From CAYGOC01 sp964351495 (lineage in GTDB: Bacteria > Chlamydiota > Chlamydiia > Chlamydiales > SM23-39): DNA of 64,000 nucleotides. A model generated the notes under the pieces. The model searched no databases. It saw nothing but the letters and a program-made list of their open reading frames with translations, and had not been told where the DNA came from. The stretch lies in contig CAYGOC010000001.1 of NCBI GenBank assembly GCA_964351495.1, positions 124,001-188,000 on the forward strand, in the 5' to 3' direction. The position numbers and the translations under genes were made by a program. This document shows positions 34,322 to 43,349 of this stretch, piece by piece. How positions within the stretch are numbered: position 1 is the stretch's first letter; each line of letters opens with the position of its first letter.

Positions 34322-35047
34322 ATGACAAAATTGCTAGAATCTACAGTCTTTGATAACTATTTTTCCCCACGTGAAGAGGTTATAAAGGGAAAAGAAGTAA
34401 TAGAGGAAGCTTCTCCTTTAATACGAGCAGAAGAACCCCACCCGGATTACCTTCCTGTCTATTCTCTTTTCCAACAAACAATCCAATCTCAGATCGAAAA
34501 AGGCGATTTTTCCTGTGAAAAAATCCAGCAAGCTTTAGAAAACGTAAATCCAGAACGTGTTGTTGCAGACATAGAAAGATCTACTACAGTAAAAGTAGAC
34601 TATTTAGGCTGTATTTTAGATTTAAAAGAGAAGGAAGATCAAGAAGATTTGGTAGAAATACTTATCGCAGAACATGAAAGAAACGGCTCTAAAGACAAGC
34701 CTGCCATGTTGGTATCTCTTTTTGATCAAGGGATTCGAGGGATTTGCATGACAGCTTTAGAGGCCTCTTTTAGAAATGTCGAAGACTACGATCCTGAATC
34801 TTCTCCTTCTTCTCTTATAGAATCTCATGAAATTACGGTAAGACAAGACGAAAAAGATAATTCCATCAAAACTGTTTTCTTTAAGACAAAAGGGAAAATC
34901 ACAGAAGGGATAAAACGGCCTACAGATACTCTATCTTCTAAAAAGACCTTAGGAACGTTTGAACACACTTTTTCTTGTTCTTTTACAGGAAACCGGTTGG
35001 TAGATTTTCTTGTGGAAGATCCTATCTTAGAAAAAATAGAGGCTTAA
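34322..35047 (+). CDS. Hypothetical acidic protein
   Basis: 241 residues, no family recognised, no signal peptide or membrane helix. Acidic N-terminal third (SPREEVIKGKEVIEEAS); the middle has VKVDYLGCILDLKEKEDQED and the C-terminus TFEHTFSCSFTGNRLVDFLV. It has its own promoter and AGGAGA site, so it is likely expressed. Ends convergently on cysS, sharing the bases TTAA (35044-35047) for both stops. Could be an effector or chaperone; nothing decides this. Confidence 0.65.
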   Translation: MTKLLESTVFDNYFSPREEVIKGKEVIEEASPLIRAEEPHPDYLPVYSLFQQTIQSQIEKGDFSCEKIQQALENVNPERVVADIERSTTVKVDYLGCILDLKEKEDQEDLVEILIAEHERNGSKDKPAMLVSLFDQGIRGICMTALEASFRNVEDYDPESSPSSLIESHEITVRQDEKDNSIKTVFFKTKGKITEGIKRPTDTLSSKKTLGTFEHTFSCSFTGNRLVDFLVEDPILEKIEA

Positions 35048-36447
35048 AGTCCTTTTTTTACTCTCATTCCTTGGGGAGTATCTTCTAATAAAAACCCCTC
35101 TTGCAAGATTTTGTCTCGTAAAGAATCGGACCTTGCCCAATCTTTTTCTTTCCTTGCTTTTTCTCTTTCTTCGATAAGCTTTACAATTTTTTCCGGAATA
35201 TCCTCTTTATCAAAGGGAAGAAAAGCAAAAACTTGGTCCCACTTTGTAAGCTTTGTATAAAAGGCTTTTCTCCCTTCTTCTCCAAGAAGGCTTTTCTCTA
35301 AGTAGATATTTCCTTGATGGACCGTTTCAAAAAGGATAGCTAAGGCTTTTGCTATGTTTAAGTCATCTTGTAAAGAGGCCACAAAAGCTTTTTCTTGCTT
35401 TTCTAAAAAGGGAAATACTTCTTTATCTGTTGTCTCTTCTGTTTTTTCTTGTAGCTTTTGAATAAAACCTTGAAGACGACTCAAAGAGGCTTTTACTGAC
35501 TGCATCTCTTGAAAGGTAAAGTTTAAAGGCATACGGTAGTGAGTCTGAAGAAGCATATAACGGATCTCTTTTGCCAAAAATCCTTTTTCTAAAAGATCTC
35601 TTAAGGTGAAAAAGTTCCCTAAAGATTTCGACATCTTTTTGTTTTCCACTTTTAAGTGTTCTGCATGAAGCCAAAATCTAGCGAAGGGCTTTTTGGTTAC
35701 ACTTTCACTTTGGGCTATCTCATTTTCGTGGTGTGGGAAAATATTATCTACCCCTCCGCAATGAATATCTAACTCTTCTCCTAAAAGCTCTTTTGCCATG
35801 GTAGAGCATTCAATATGCCAACCGGGTCTTCCTTTCCCAAAAGGACTATCCCAAAAAATGGCACCATCTCTTTTGGGATCGTATGCTTTCCAAAGAACAA
35901 AGTCGGAAGCATTCTCTTTTTCATATTCATCCTGAACGATTCTTTCCGAAGCTCCCTCTTTCAAGTCTTCCAAGCACAGATGGGAAAGTTTTCCATAGGA
36001 GGGAAACTTTTGTATTGAAAAATAGATAGAACCGTCTTTCCCTTCATAGGCTATCCCTTTTTCTTGTAAAGCTTGGATCATTTTTATCATCTGAGGGATA
36101 TACTCGGTGGCTTTGGGATAAAAATTGGCAGGATCTATATGCAAGGTCTTAATATCTTCTAAAAAAGCTTTAGTAAAAGGCTCCGTATACTCCTCTAAAG
36201 AAAGCCCCTTTTCTTTAGCACCTAAAATGGTTTTATCATCTAAGTCGGTAATATTCATTACATGTTCTATCGAAAAGCCCAAATAGCGTAAAACTCGTTT
36301 CAAAAGATCTTCAAATACATAAGTGCGAAAGTTCCCTATGTGGGCAAAATCATACACAGTAGGGCCGCACGTATAGAGTTTCACTTTGTGAGATGCTTCA
36401 AAACGCTCTTTTTCCCGAGTTAAGGTATTATACAGAAAAAGGCTCAT
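35044..36447 (-). CDS. cysS: Cysteinyl-tRNA synthetase
   Basis: 467 residues, class I synthetase. The HIGH-type motif is YDFAHIGNFRTYVFED, zinc and cysteine recognition is in LYTCGPTVYD and GRPGWHIECSTMAKELLG, and KMSKS is in KKMSKSLGNFFTLRDL. Start overlaps the aas stop by ATGA, so these two are co-transcribed from upstream. Confidence 0.96.
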   Translation of the reverse strand: MSLFLYNTLTREKERFEASHKVKLYTCGPTVYDFAHIGNFRTYVFEDLLKRVLRYLGFSIEHVMNITDLDDKTILGAKEKGLSLEEYTEPFTKAFLEDIKTLHIDPANFYPKATEYIPQMIKMIQALQEKGIAYEGKDGSIYFSIQKFPSYGKLSHLCLEDLKEGASERIVQDEYEKENASDFVLWKAYDPKRDGAIFWDSPFGKGRPGWHIECSTMAKELLGEELDIHCGGVDNIFPHHENEIAQSESVTKKPFARFWLHAEHLKVENKKMSKSLGNFFTLRDLLEKGFLAKEIRYMLLQTHYRMPLNFTFQEMQSVKASLSRLQGFIQKLQEKTEETTDKEVFPFLEKQEKAFVASLQDDLNIAKALAILFETVHQGNIYLEKSLLGEEGRKAFYTKLTKWDQVFAFLPFDKEDIPEKIVKLIEEREKARKEKDWARSDSLRDKILQEGFLLEDTPQGMRVKKGL

Positions 36448-39134
36448 CTTCCCATCTCCAACATACCTTGTAGTTTTCTATAATCGATTTTTCCCGTTCC
36501 TGTAATCGGGATCTCTGCTAACTGGACTACTTTTTGTATTTTTACGAGTCTACTAAACCCTTTTTTCTTTAAAGTGTGGTTTATCTCTTTCTCTGAAAGA
36601 TTCTCTGTAGTAAACAGGGTAAGATAGGGAGCCTCCCCCTCTTTTTCATAGGCGCATACAGCAAAGTTATATTTTTCTTCCTTAGCAGGATAGGCTTGAC
36701 TTATGGTGGCTTCTAAGCCCCCCAAGCTAATCATCTCGCCCCCTAACTTAGTAAACCTTTTTAACCTTCCGGAAAGGATGAGGTTTCCTTTTTCATCAAA
36801 ATGCCCCAAATCGCCCGTCCTATACCAAGTTTCTCCTTTGATTTGAATAAAAGGAGAAGGAACATCTCCCAAGTATCCCCCAAAAACATTGGGTCCTTTT
36901 ACACAAAGCTCCCCTTCTTGACTTTTGTCTAAAAGCTCTTTTGTCTCTGGATGAATGACACAAAACTCTACGCCGGGTATAGGCTGCCCTACCCCTTTAG
37001 GAGGAAGGTTAGGACGGTTTAAGGTAAGAATAGGAGAGCATTCAGTAATGCCGTACCCTTCTACTAAAACTTTATCTTCCCCTAAAGCATACACCTTTTT
37101 GTAAAGCTCTTCAGGTGTCTTCTCAGCTCCCGTTACAAAAAGACGCAACGTTTTTAACTCTTTTGGTTTGGCTATATGTAAAAGAGCTTTTAAAAAAGAA
37201 GGAGCGCTACAAATTACGGTAGCCTTCCATTTTTGGATCGCTTTTACTAAAGAGAAACTATCTGTGGGATCAGGAGAAAAAGCCACCCTTACTCCTGCTA
37301 AAATTGGGAAGAGGCCCGCTACAGAAAAGCCAAATGAGTGAAAGGGGGGCAAAATGCCCAGTAAAATATCCTCCTGGCTAAGGCGAACACACTGCATAGC
37401 ACCATTTTCATCCGATAAAATATTTTTATGAGATAGAGGGACCCCTTTGGGGATTGTTTCTGTACCCGAAGTAAATAAAATAACACAAGGATCGTCTTCT
37501 TTTACGGAAGAAAAACCCCTCCACCATAAAAATACTTTCGTGGGTAGTTTTGTAAAGAAAAGAGCTTTTAATTTTTGCTTTATAGAAATCTTTCGTTTTA
37601 TATCTTCTAAAAAGCGAATCTTAGGTGTAATCTCCCCAAACTCTACATAAGAGAGCTTCTCTAAAAAGCGCCAAGAACTAATCACAATCTCTGAATGGGT
37701 CTGTCTTACAGTTTCATTTAGATACTTTGCTCCTAAAGTCCAATTCAACATTACAGGCACCTTTCCTGCAAAAAGGGTCGCCAAAATGGAGATGTAGGCT
37801 CCTACAGATGCAGGAAGCATAATTGCTACATATTCCCCCGGCATCTCTTTGAGACTCTCTGCTAGGGCAAAAACGGCGATTTTGAGCCTACTGTAGGTTA
37901 AAACCCCAACCAGGTCATCAGAGACAGCAGAAAAGCCCTTCATTCTGTCACAGGAACGCAAAAAAGATTCGTAGATAGTTTTTGTCACGGGTGCTTCGGC
38001 AAAAGGTCTATTTTTCTCTTTAGGCCACCCGAAAGCTGTCTCTTCTTCTTCTCTTTGCTCTTCCTTATTTTGAACAGCAGCCTCTAAAACATCTCTTACC
38101 GTAGAAAGGTTTTCAGGGAAAACCCCTTTTACAGAAAAGTGATCTGATAAAAAGGCAATCAAATGGGCTATATTTAAAGAGTCGAGCCCCAAATCGAGAG
38201 CTAAACTATCTTCTTCTTCTATCTCTTTGGCTTTTTTATGAGAAAGCACTGCCAGTTCCTGGTAGATACTCTTCTTCACCTCTACAGGGATAGAAACCTC
38301 TGTGTTTTTTCTTTTCTTAGAAGGAGGAGGCAAAACTTTAGGAAGCTCTTTTCTCCAAATGCTATGCGAAATTAAGGTTAGCTTTTCTTCAGAAAGACGC
38401 ATTCCCTCTTCCTCTACAGGATACCGGTTATACCATCCCTCCAAAAATCGGTTTAGCTCAATTCGAGAACCATCCCAAGGAAAATCGACTGGGTTTACTT
38501 CTAGTTCCAAGATAACCTTTCTTCTAGGAGTAAATAAGAATATGTTTTTTGCTAAAATCCAAAGGGAGTGAAGTATATTTTTATATACAGGAGGACTTTT
38601 ATGGGTAAGCGCTCTAGAAAAAATACTCCCCCAAAGCCCTGTGGTTCTTACTAAAACCACATTAGTCTCCGGGATCTTTTGCAGCAAAGAATGGGTCGCA
38701 GAAGCGCCCCCTACAACCTCTTTAGAAGTCTCTTTAATCCTCCCGGAAGGGTATAACAAGAAAGAGTCTCCCCTTTTTAGCCCTTCTTCGATTTCCTTTA
38801 AGGATTCCTCTGCCTGTTTTAGTTTAAATTCATTGATAGAGCTTTCAAAATTTGGAATCGGCAAAGCTCTTATCTGCTTCATCAAAAAATGAATACCAGG
38901 AAGCCTATACATATAGTCGATCACCAGAGGCCTCATAAAAAACTTCGGCCAAAAATAGGCTACCACAAATAAAGGATCTATATGAGCCGGGTGATTTGGC
39001 AAAAAGAGCACCCCCCCTTTTTTATGTAGCATCTCCTTGGTAAGCTTTTCTTTTCCTTTGATCTCTATTTTGTAGCGCAAAGAAAGAAGAATCCTTCCTA
39101 AAAAACAAAAAACACGGAAAAACCAAAATCGCAT
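36444..39134 (-). CDS. aas: Aas-like acyltransferase-carrier-acyl-ligase fusion
   Basis: 896 residues in three blocks. (1) About 1-265: PlsC-type acyltransferase with HX4D in LPNHPAHIDPLF and FLLYPSGRIKE. (2) About 285-360: acyl-carrier-like domain with DLGLDSLNIAHLI, whose Ser would take phosphopantetheine. (3) About 380-896: AMP-forming ligase with LFTSGTETIPKGVPL, GYGITECSPILTLN, RTGDLGHFDEKGN and terminal GTGKIDYRKL. Likely re-acylates lysophospholipids with host fatty acids at the membrane. E. coli Aas lacks the central carrier domain. Confidence 0.85.
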   Translation of the reverse strand: MRFWFFRVFCFLGRILLSLRYKIEIKGKEKLTKEMLHKKGGVLFLPNHPAHIDPLFVVAYFWPKFFMRPLVIDYMYRLPGIHFLMKQIRALPIPNFESSINEFKLKQAEESLKEIEEGLKRGDSFLLYPSGRIKETSKEVVGGASATHSLLQKIPETNVVLVRTTGLWGSIFSRALTHKSPPVYKNILHSLWILAKNIFLFTPRRKVILELEVNPVDFPWDGSRIELNRFLEGWYNRYPVEEEGMRLSEEKLTLISHSIWRKELPKVLPPPSKKRKNTEVSIPVEVKKSIYQELAVLSHKKAKEIEEEDSLALDLGLDSLNIAHLIAFLSDHFSVKGVFPENLSTVRDVLEAAVQNKEEQREEEETAFGWPKEKNRPFAEAPVTKTIYESFLRSCDRMKGFSAVSDDLVGVLTYSRLKIAVFALAESLKEMPGEYVAIMLPASVGAYISILATLFAGKVPVMLNWTLGAKYLNETVRQTHSEIVISSWRFLEKLSYVEFGEITPKIRFLEDIKRKISIKQKLKALFFTKLPTKVFLWWRGFSSVKEDDPCVILFTSGTETIPKGVPLSHKNILSDENGAMQCVRLSQEDILLGILPPFHSFGFSVAGLFPILAGVRVAFSPDPTDSFSLVKAIQKWKATVICSAPSFLKALLHIAKPKELKTLRLFVTGAEKTPEELYKKVYALGEDKVLVEGYGITECSPILTLNRPNLPPKGVGQPIPGVEFCVIHPETKELLDKSQEGELCVKGPNVFGGYLGDVPSPFIQIKGETWYRTGDLGHFDEKGNLILSGRLKRFTKLGGEMISLGGLEATISQAYPAKEEKYNFAVCAYEKEGEAPYLTLFTTENLSEKEINHTLKKKGFSRLVKIQKVVQLAEIPITGTGKIDYRKLQGMLEMGR

Positions 39135-39302
39135 AGTTCTCTATAGCAAAAAACGTCCCTTCCCATTCTCCCAATAAGCCCTTTTTAAAGAAAGTCTCTT
39201 TTTCGAAGAGCTTAACCCCTAGAGAAAAAGCAACCTATTCAAAATCAATCTGTTAAAAACATTTCTTAATTAAAAACTCTTTATTTACAAATAAACATAA
39301 AA

Positions 39303-39331
39303 TTGACAGGTTAATTTAATTATGATATAAT
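39303..39331 (+). promoter_or_regulatory. Perfect-consensus sigma-70 promoter
   Basis: TTGACA (39303-39308), exactly 17 bases, TATAAT (39326-39331), in very AT-rich surroundings. The expected start of transcription is near 39338, about 32 bases before the ATG of the small gene. Every position matches consensus, the only such case I found in this window. Confidence 0.85.
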
Positions 39332-39369
39332 TATGTATTAAGCGGTTTTAATTAACTAAAAGAGTTTTT

Positions 39370-39540
39370 ATGGTTTCAAAGCCAAATAAAGTTAAAAATA
39401 ACGATAGCATTTCTGAGCTTAGCTCTTTTGTTAGAAGAGAGAAAAGCAAAATGGGAAAATACACTCTTTCTACAGAAAATCTCCCCTCTTCTAAAACAAA
39501 AGAGGTTGCCAAAGACTATTTTTCCAACACTGATCGTTAA
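39370..39540 (+). CDS. Orphan small protein, 56 residues
   Basis: Reads MVSKPNKVKNNDSISELSSF and continues to a stop at 39540. AAAGAG precedes the ATG by about five bases, and a perfect-consensus promoter lies 39 bases upstream. The product is basic and polar (NDSISELSSFVRREKSKMG), with no hydrophobic segment. No family recognised. It could be a small effector or regulatory protein, or the transcript might work as an RNA. Strong promoter supports real expression. Confidence 0.6.
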   Translation: MVSKPNKVKNNDSISELSSFVRREKSKMGKYTLSTENLPSSKTKEVAKDYFSNTDR

Positions 39541-39608
39541 ATTCTTTTTTTGTTTTTCCTCTTTTGCTATAAAGCTATAAACAGTCTTTCACATCAAGGG
39601 GGTAGTAA

Positions 39609-39845
39609 ATGGGAGAAATCAACAAAATACCAGGAAACCTTCCACCACAAGGGCCAAAAGAAACAACAGGAAATGCTTCTAAAGAAACAAAAATAGTAGC
39701 AACAAGGGTAAAAAGCCTCGCTAATGAACATTTTACCGTTTTTCAAGGTGTAGCTATAAGCTCCAGAGAAGCCTTTTCTTCTCTAAAAGGAAAAGTACAA
39801 CCACAAACAGACTCTTCTGTTCCTAAAAACATCAAGCCTCGCTAA
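39609..39845 (+). CDS. Small hypothetical protein, 78 residues
   Basis: Starts MGEINKIPGNLPPQGPKETT with a strong AAGGGGG site eight bases upstream and ends before a clean terminator. Polar N-terminus, then a helical centre (ATRVKSLANEHFTVFQGVAI) and a basic C-terminus. No family recognised. It lies 68 bp after the 56-residue gene on the same strand, so one transcript from the perfect promoter to the terminator is likely. The polar Ser/Thr/Pro-rich start is compatible with a type III secretion signal. Confidence 0.65.
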   Translation: MGEINKIPGNLPPQGPKETTGNASKETKIVATRVKSLANEHFTVFQGVAISSREAFSSLKGKVQPQTDSSVPKNIKPR

Positions 39846-39856
39846 AAAAACAATAA

Positions 39857-39888
39857 AGAGCAGCCCCTTGAACAAGAGGCTGCTTTTT
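39857..39888 (+). terminator. Bidirectional terminator between small gene and bioY
   Basis: AGCAGCC-CCTTG, loop AAC, CAAGAGGCTGCT, then seven Ts. On the other strand the same stem is followed by TCTTTATTGTTTTTT, so it can also end the bioY transcript. Confidence 0.85.
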
Positions 39889-40440
39889 TTAATGAGAAAA
39901 AAGCCATCTTTTCAAGGCGAATACCCCCAAAAAGATTTTGGCGAAATCAACGAGAAAGAAAGGAAGAACCCCTAGATAAAAAGCAGATCCCCATCCTATG
40001 AAAGAAGAAAGGTGAGCCACTCCAAAACCATAGATTATAATCTGCCCTAAAGAAAGAAGTCCCAATACTTCAAAAACCTTTCTAATCGCTTTTCTCTCTA
40101 CCACAACCCCTAAGATATAGGAAGCTACAAAATATCCTACTAAATATCCCCCTGTAGCTCCAGAAAGATACCATAAACCTCCCCCTTTAGCAAAAACCGG
40201 AAGTCCTAATAACCCTTCTACTAAAAATAAAAGAACCGCAAAAGCAGCCTTTCTCCCTAAAAAAAAGGGGAGAAAAAGAACCAAAGTAGTTTGGATTACA
40301 AAAGGAACAGGATTCCCCGGTAAAAAGACTTTTACATGGGAAGAAATAGCAACTAAGTTTGCTGCTAAAAAAATTTTTATAAACTCTTGCCAAAAAGAGC
40401 TTCTTACTTTTTTTTCATAGAGTTTCTCCATCGAGAACAT
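39889..40440 (-). CDS. bioY: BioY-type biotin transporter
   Basis: Substrate-binding membrane component of biotin uptake, 184 residues with about six hydrophobic segments. Family features: LPGNPVPFVIQTTLVLFLPF and LLGLPVFAKGGGLWYLSGAT, GGYLVGYFVAS. Start ATG 40440 has AAGGAGG at proper spacing; an in-frame start at 40503 is rejected. No EcfAT genes nearby, so it either works alone or with a shared energising module elsewhere. Chlamydiae often import biotin. Confidence 0.9.
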   Translation of the reverse strand: MFSMEKLYEKKVRSSFWQEFIKIFLAANLVAISSHVKVFLPGNPVPFVIQTTLVLFLPFFLGRKAAFAVLLFLVEGLLGLPVFAKGGGLWYLSGATGGYLVGYFVASYILGVVVERKAIRKVFEVLGLLSLGQIIIYGFGVAHLSSFIGWGSAFYLGVLPFFLVDFAKIFLGVFALKRWLFSH

Positions 40441-40520
40441 AATAACCTCCTTAAATAGACCTTGAAAAAGGCCGGGTACTTCATAAAAGTTTTTCAAAAA
40501 CAATGCAAGAAAGAAATTTC

Positions 40521-40955
40521 TTACAGGGGATTTTTTTCTAAAAAAAAGGCTACCTTATCCAAAAGAGCGCGACTCTCCAAAAAAGTAAGCACCTCTCTCG
40601 CTTTTTTTATGGAAAACCATTTTCCCTGTAAAATCTCCTCTCTTTGTATAGAAAAAGAACCCTTTACTTCTGCTAAAAAATAGAAAACTTTTTTATGGAT
40701 TTTTCCTTCTTCTTTAAAAAAAGAATAACTCTCAGAAAAAGGATTCTCTTGTAACAGCCTTTTTTCCTTTAGTCCTGTTTCCTCATAAAGCTCTCGAAAA
40801 GCAGCTTCTTTATCTGTCTCATTTTTTTCTTTGTGCCCCTTTGGGAAACCCCAATGCCCCCCATTTTTGTGCTGCACTAAAAAAACAAGCTCGCTATTTC
40901 CTTCCTTTTTACAAGGAATAACCCCAAAAGACTTCTCCTGTAAAAACTCACTCAC
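40521..40955 (-). CDS. NUDIX hydrolase (MutT/Ap4A type)
   Basis: 144 residues. The NUDIX box GHKEKNETDKEAAFRELYEETG matches GX5EX7REUXEEXGU; residues before it, GGHWGFPKG, fit diadenosine tetraphosphate hydrolases. The start is GTG 40955 with GGAGCC upstream; it overlaps the fabF stop by 8 bp. A longer frame up to 41030 lies within fabF. Same neighbour to fabF as in Chlamydia. Likely cleaves Ap4A or oxidised nucleotides. Confidence 0.88.
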   Translation of the reverse strand: MSEFLQEKSFGVIPCKKEGNSELVFLVQHKNGGHWGFPKGHKEKNETDKEAAFRELYEETGLKEKRLLQENPFSESYSFFKEEGKIHKKVFYFLAEVKGSFSIQREEILQGKWFSIKKAREVLTFLESRALLDKVAFFLEKNPL

Positions 40956-42201
40956 GATAGGCTCCAAAAACAAGGGTAGAATTGTGCCCCCCAAATCCAA
41001 AGGAGTTGGAAATAGCCACATCCACAGCACACTCTTTCGCTTTTCCTTGTATAATATCGATTCCTTGCAACTCCTCTTCCGGATTTTCTACGTTTATCGT
41101 GGGGTGTAGTTTTTTCTGATAAATCCCTAAAACCGTCGCAATCGCCTCTAAAGATCCTGCAGCTCCCAAACAGTGCCCTATCATCGATTTTGTAGCATTC
41201 ATTTTAATGCCCTTTAAATCAGAAAAAACCTGTTTAATCGCTCTTATCTCACAAAGATCTCCCACTACCGTAGAGGTTGCATGGGCATTTATGTAACGCA
41301 CCCTATCTTTAGAAACAGAAGCATCTTGGAGCGCTTTTTCTATACAAGAAGCAACACCCGATCCATCTTCTATAGGATCGGTAATATGACTCGCATCACA
41401 GTTTACCGCACCCCCCAAGTATTCTGCGTAAATAGTTGCTTTTCTTTTTAAAGCATGTTCTAAACTCTCAAGCACTAAAACACCTGCACCTTCCCCCATA
41501 ACAAAGCCGTCTCTGTTTTTATCCCAAGGACGAGAAGCTTTTTCAGGCTCTTCATTTCTAGTAGAAAGGGCTTTGCACGCCACAAACCCAGAAAGACCAA
41601 TAGGAGATAAAGGCGCCTCTGATCCCCCACAAAGCATAAGATCTGCGTGATTTTGCCTTATATGTTCTGCTGCCTGAAAAATAGAATAGCTTCCCGTAGC
41701 ACAGGCCGTAGAAATAGAATAGTTTGGACCTTGAAAACCCAAATCAATCGCTAAAAGAGCTCCACCCATATTGGTTATAATATAAGGAACAAAGAAAGGA
41801 GAAAGTCTTTTAAAGCCCTTTTCTAAAAGGGTTTGCACTCCCTCAGAAAAGGTATGCATACCTCCCATACCAGAACCAACGATAATGCCAGATCTTGTCT
41901 TATCTAAAGAAGAAAGATCAGAAAGAGAAAAACCGGCATGCTCTAATGCTTTTTTTCCGGAAACCATTGCATAACGGATAAAAGGATCTACTCTTCTTGC
42001 CTGCTTTTTATCTATATATTCCCCTACATCAAAATCCTGTACGGAAGCTGCAAACCTAGTTGGATAACTACTAACATCAAACACTTCAATAGGTCTTACA
42101 CCGCTTTTACCCTCTAACAAAGAAGTATAAAAACGGTCCACCTCTGTTCCAAAACAACTGACTACCCCGAGTCCTGTTACCACCACACGCTTTTTTTTCA
42201 T
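40948..42201 (-). CDS. fabF: 3-oxoacyl-ACP synthase II
   Basis: Chain-elongating condensing enzyme of type II fatty acid synthesis, 417 residues. The active Cys is in ISTACATGSYSIFQAAEHIR; catalytic His residues are in YINAHATSTVVGD and MIGHCLGAAGSLEAIAT; the start MKKKRVVVTGLGVVSCFG is typical. AGGAG precedes the ATG. Followed by the NUDIX gene. Confidence 0.96.
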   Translation of the reverse strand: MKKKRVVVTGLGVVSCFGTEVDRFYTSLLEGKSGVRPIEVFDVSSYPTRFAASVQDFDVGEYIDKKQARRVDPFIRYAMVSGKKALEHAGFSLSDLSSLDKTRSGIIVGSGMGGMHTFSEGVQTLLEKGFKRLSPFFVPYIITNMGGALLAIDLGFQGPNYSISTACATGSYSIFQAAEHIRQNHADLMLCGGSEAPLSPIGLSGFVACKALSTRNEEPEKASRPWDKNRDGFVMGEGAGVLVLESLEHALKRKATIYAEYLGGAVNCDASHITDPIEDGSGVASCIEKALQDASVSKDRVRYINAHATSTVVGDLCEIRAIKQVFSDLKGIKMNATKSMIGHCLGAAGSLEAIATVLGIYQKKLHPTINVENPEEELQGIDIIQGKAKECAVDVAISNSFGFGGHNSTLVFGAYRE

Positions 42202-42383
42202 AAAACAACTCCTAAGTAAGGAAAAATATTTCCTACCTACTTTTTTAAGAAACTTCTTTAAACCTGCAAAGAGCTATTCTACCCCATTTCAGATTTATTT
42301 TTGCAGAAGTTTTCCGAAGAAAATAGGTAAATAAAAATAATAAGTTTGCAAAAAACAAGAATAAGTAAGGCCCCCTCTTAAGT

Positions 42384-43349
42384 CTACAAGCTAAAGAGAA
42401 GCTCTCTTTTTTTTAAAGAAGTCAGGTTTTTTTGAACTAAATCCATCCCCTCCAAAAAAGAGGCAGCTTTTCCGAGAAAATGAAGGGCAAAAGAAGCATT
42501 TACAAGAGCCCACTCTTTTCCTTCTACCTCTTCTCCTTTCAATAAATTTCTGATTTTTTCAGAAGATATAAGGGTGCTTTTATAAAAGGATTTTCTTTTA
42601 CAGGTAAGACCAAAATCTTTGGGGAAAATAATCGTTTCTTTGATTTCCCCTTTTTTTACATACGTTACTTGAGTAGGAGCAAAAGGAGATACCTCATCAA
42701 ATCCATCTTCAGAGCCTATTATAACTATCTCTCTAGGAAAATTTTTCTCTTTCAAATAAGCACTAAGGGCTTTTCGCTCTTTTTTACAAGGTATTCCTAT
42801 AATCTGCTTTTCTACCGAAATAGGATGAAGAAGAGGCGCTATTAAGTCGAGTAAAGTAGGAACTCTAATACTTTTTCGAACAGAAGAAAAAGCAGAAAAA
42901 AGAGCAGAAGAAATAGAAAAAAAACCCATACCGGTTTCCCCTAAACAGGCCTTCTGAAACGACGTATCAAATAGATTTTTTACTCCCAAAGCCTGTAAAA
43001 TCTCCTGACTTCCGCAACAAGAAGATAGAGCAGGCCTAAAAAGCTTGGCCACTTTAACACCAAAACTTGCTACTAAAAAAGAGGCCGCAACAGAAACGTT
43101 GTAAGGCTTTCCCTCTTTACCCCCCATTCCCGTAATATCTAAGGAAGCTTCCCCCAAAATAGGATTTGAAAAATAAGAACAGGCTCCCTCTATTTCCTCG
43201 GAAGAGATCCCCTTTGCCTTCATGGCAATACAAAAAGAAGCTATCTCTATCTCGTTTACATGTCCCTTTTCTACAAGAGAAAAAAAAGAAACTATCTCTT
43301 CTAAAGAAAGGTTTTTCTTTTGTAAAAGTTTAGAAAGAATTTTTTTCAT
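42384..43349 (-). CDS. TrpD-like phosphoribosyltransferase, orphan and divergent
   Basis: 321 residues, resembling anthranilate phosphoribosyltransferase (TrpD) with N-terminal helical domain (EEIVSFFSLVEKGHVNEIEI) and glycine-rich core ITGMGGKEGKPYNVSVAASF. The usual PRPP loop GTGGD is GMGGK, and the HGNR motif is replaced by LFRP. The C-terminal SEDGFDEVSPFAPTQVTYV keeps the Mg-binding DE. No other trp gene is in the window. It starts 20 bp inside rsfS. The divergent substrate loops make a changed or lost activity plausible. Confidence 0.75.
   Translation of the reverse strand: MKKILSKLLQKKNLSLEEIVSFFSLVEKGHVNEIEIASFCIAMKAKGISSEEIEGACSYFSNPILGEASLDITGMGGKEGKPYNVSVAASFLVASFGVKVAKLFRPALSSCCGSQEILQALGVKNLFDTSFQKACLGETGMGFFSISSALFSAFSSVRKSIRVPTLLDLIAPLLHPISVEKQIIGIPCKKERKALSAYLKEKNFPREIVIIGSEDGFDEVSPFAPTQVTYVKKGEIKETIIFPKDFGLTCKRKSFYKSTLISSEKIRNLLKGEEVEGKEWALVNASFALHFLGKAASFLEGMDLVQKNLTSLKKRELLFSL

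Noticed and set aside
39135..39302. Possible structured RNA in the AT-rich gap before the perfect promoter
   Set aside because: No stable hairpin or conserved RNA motif seen; only AT-rich sequence.
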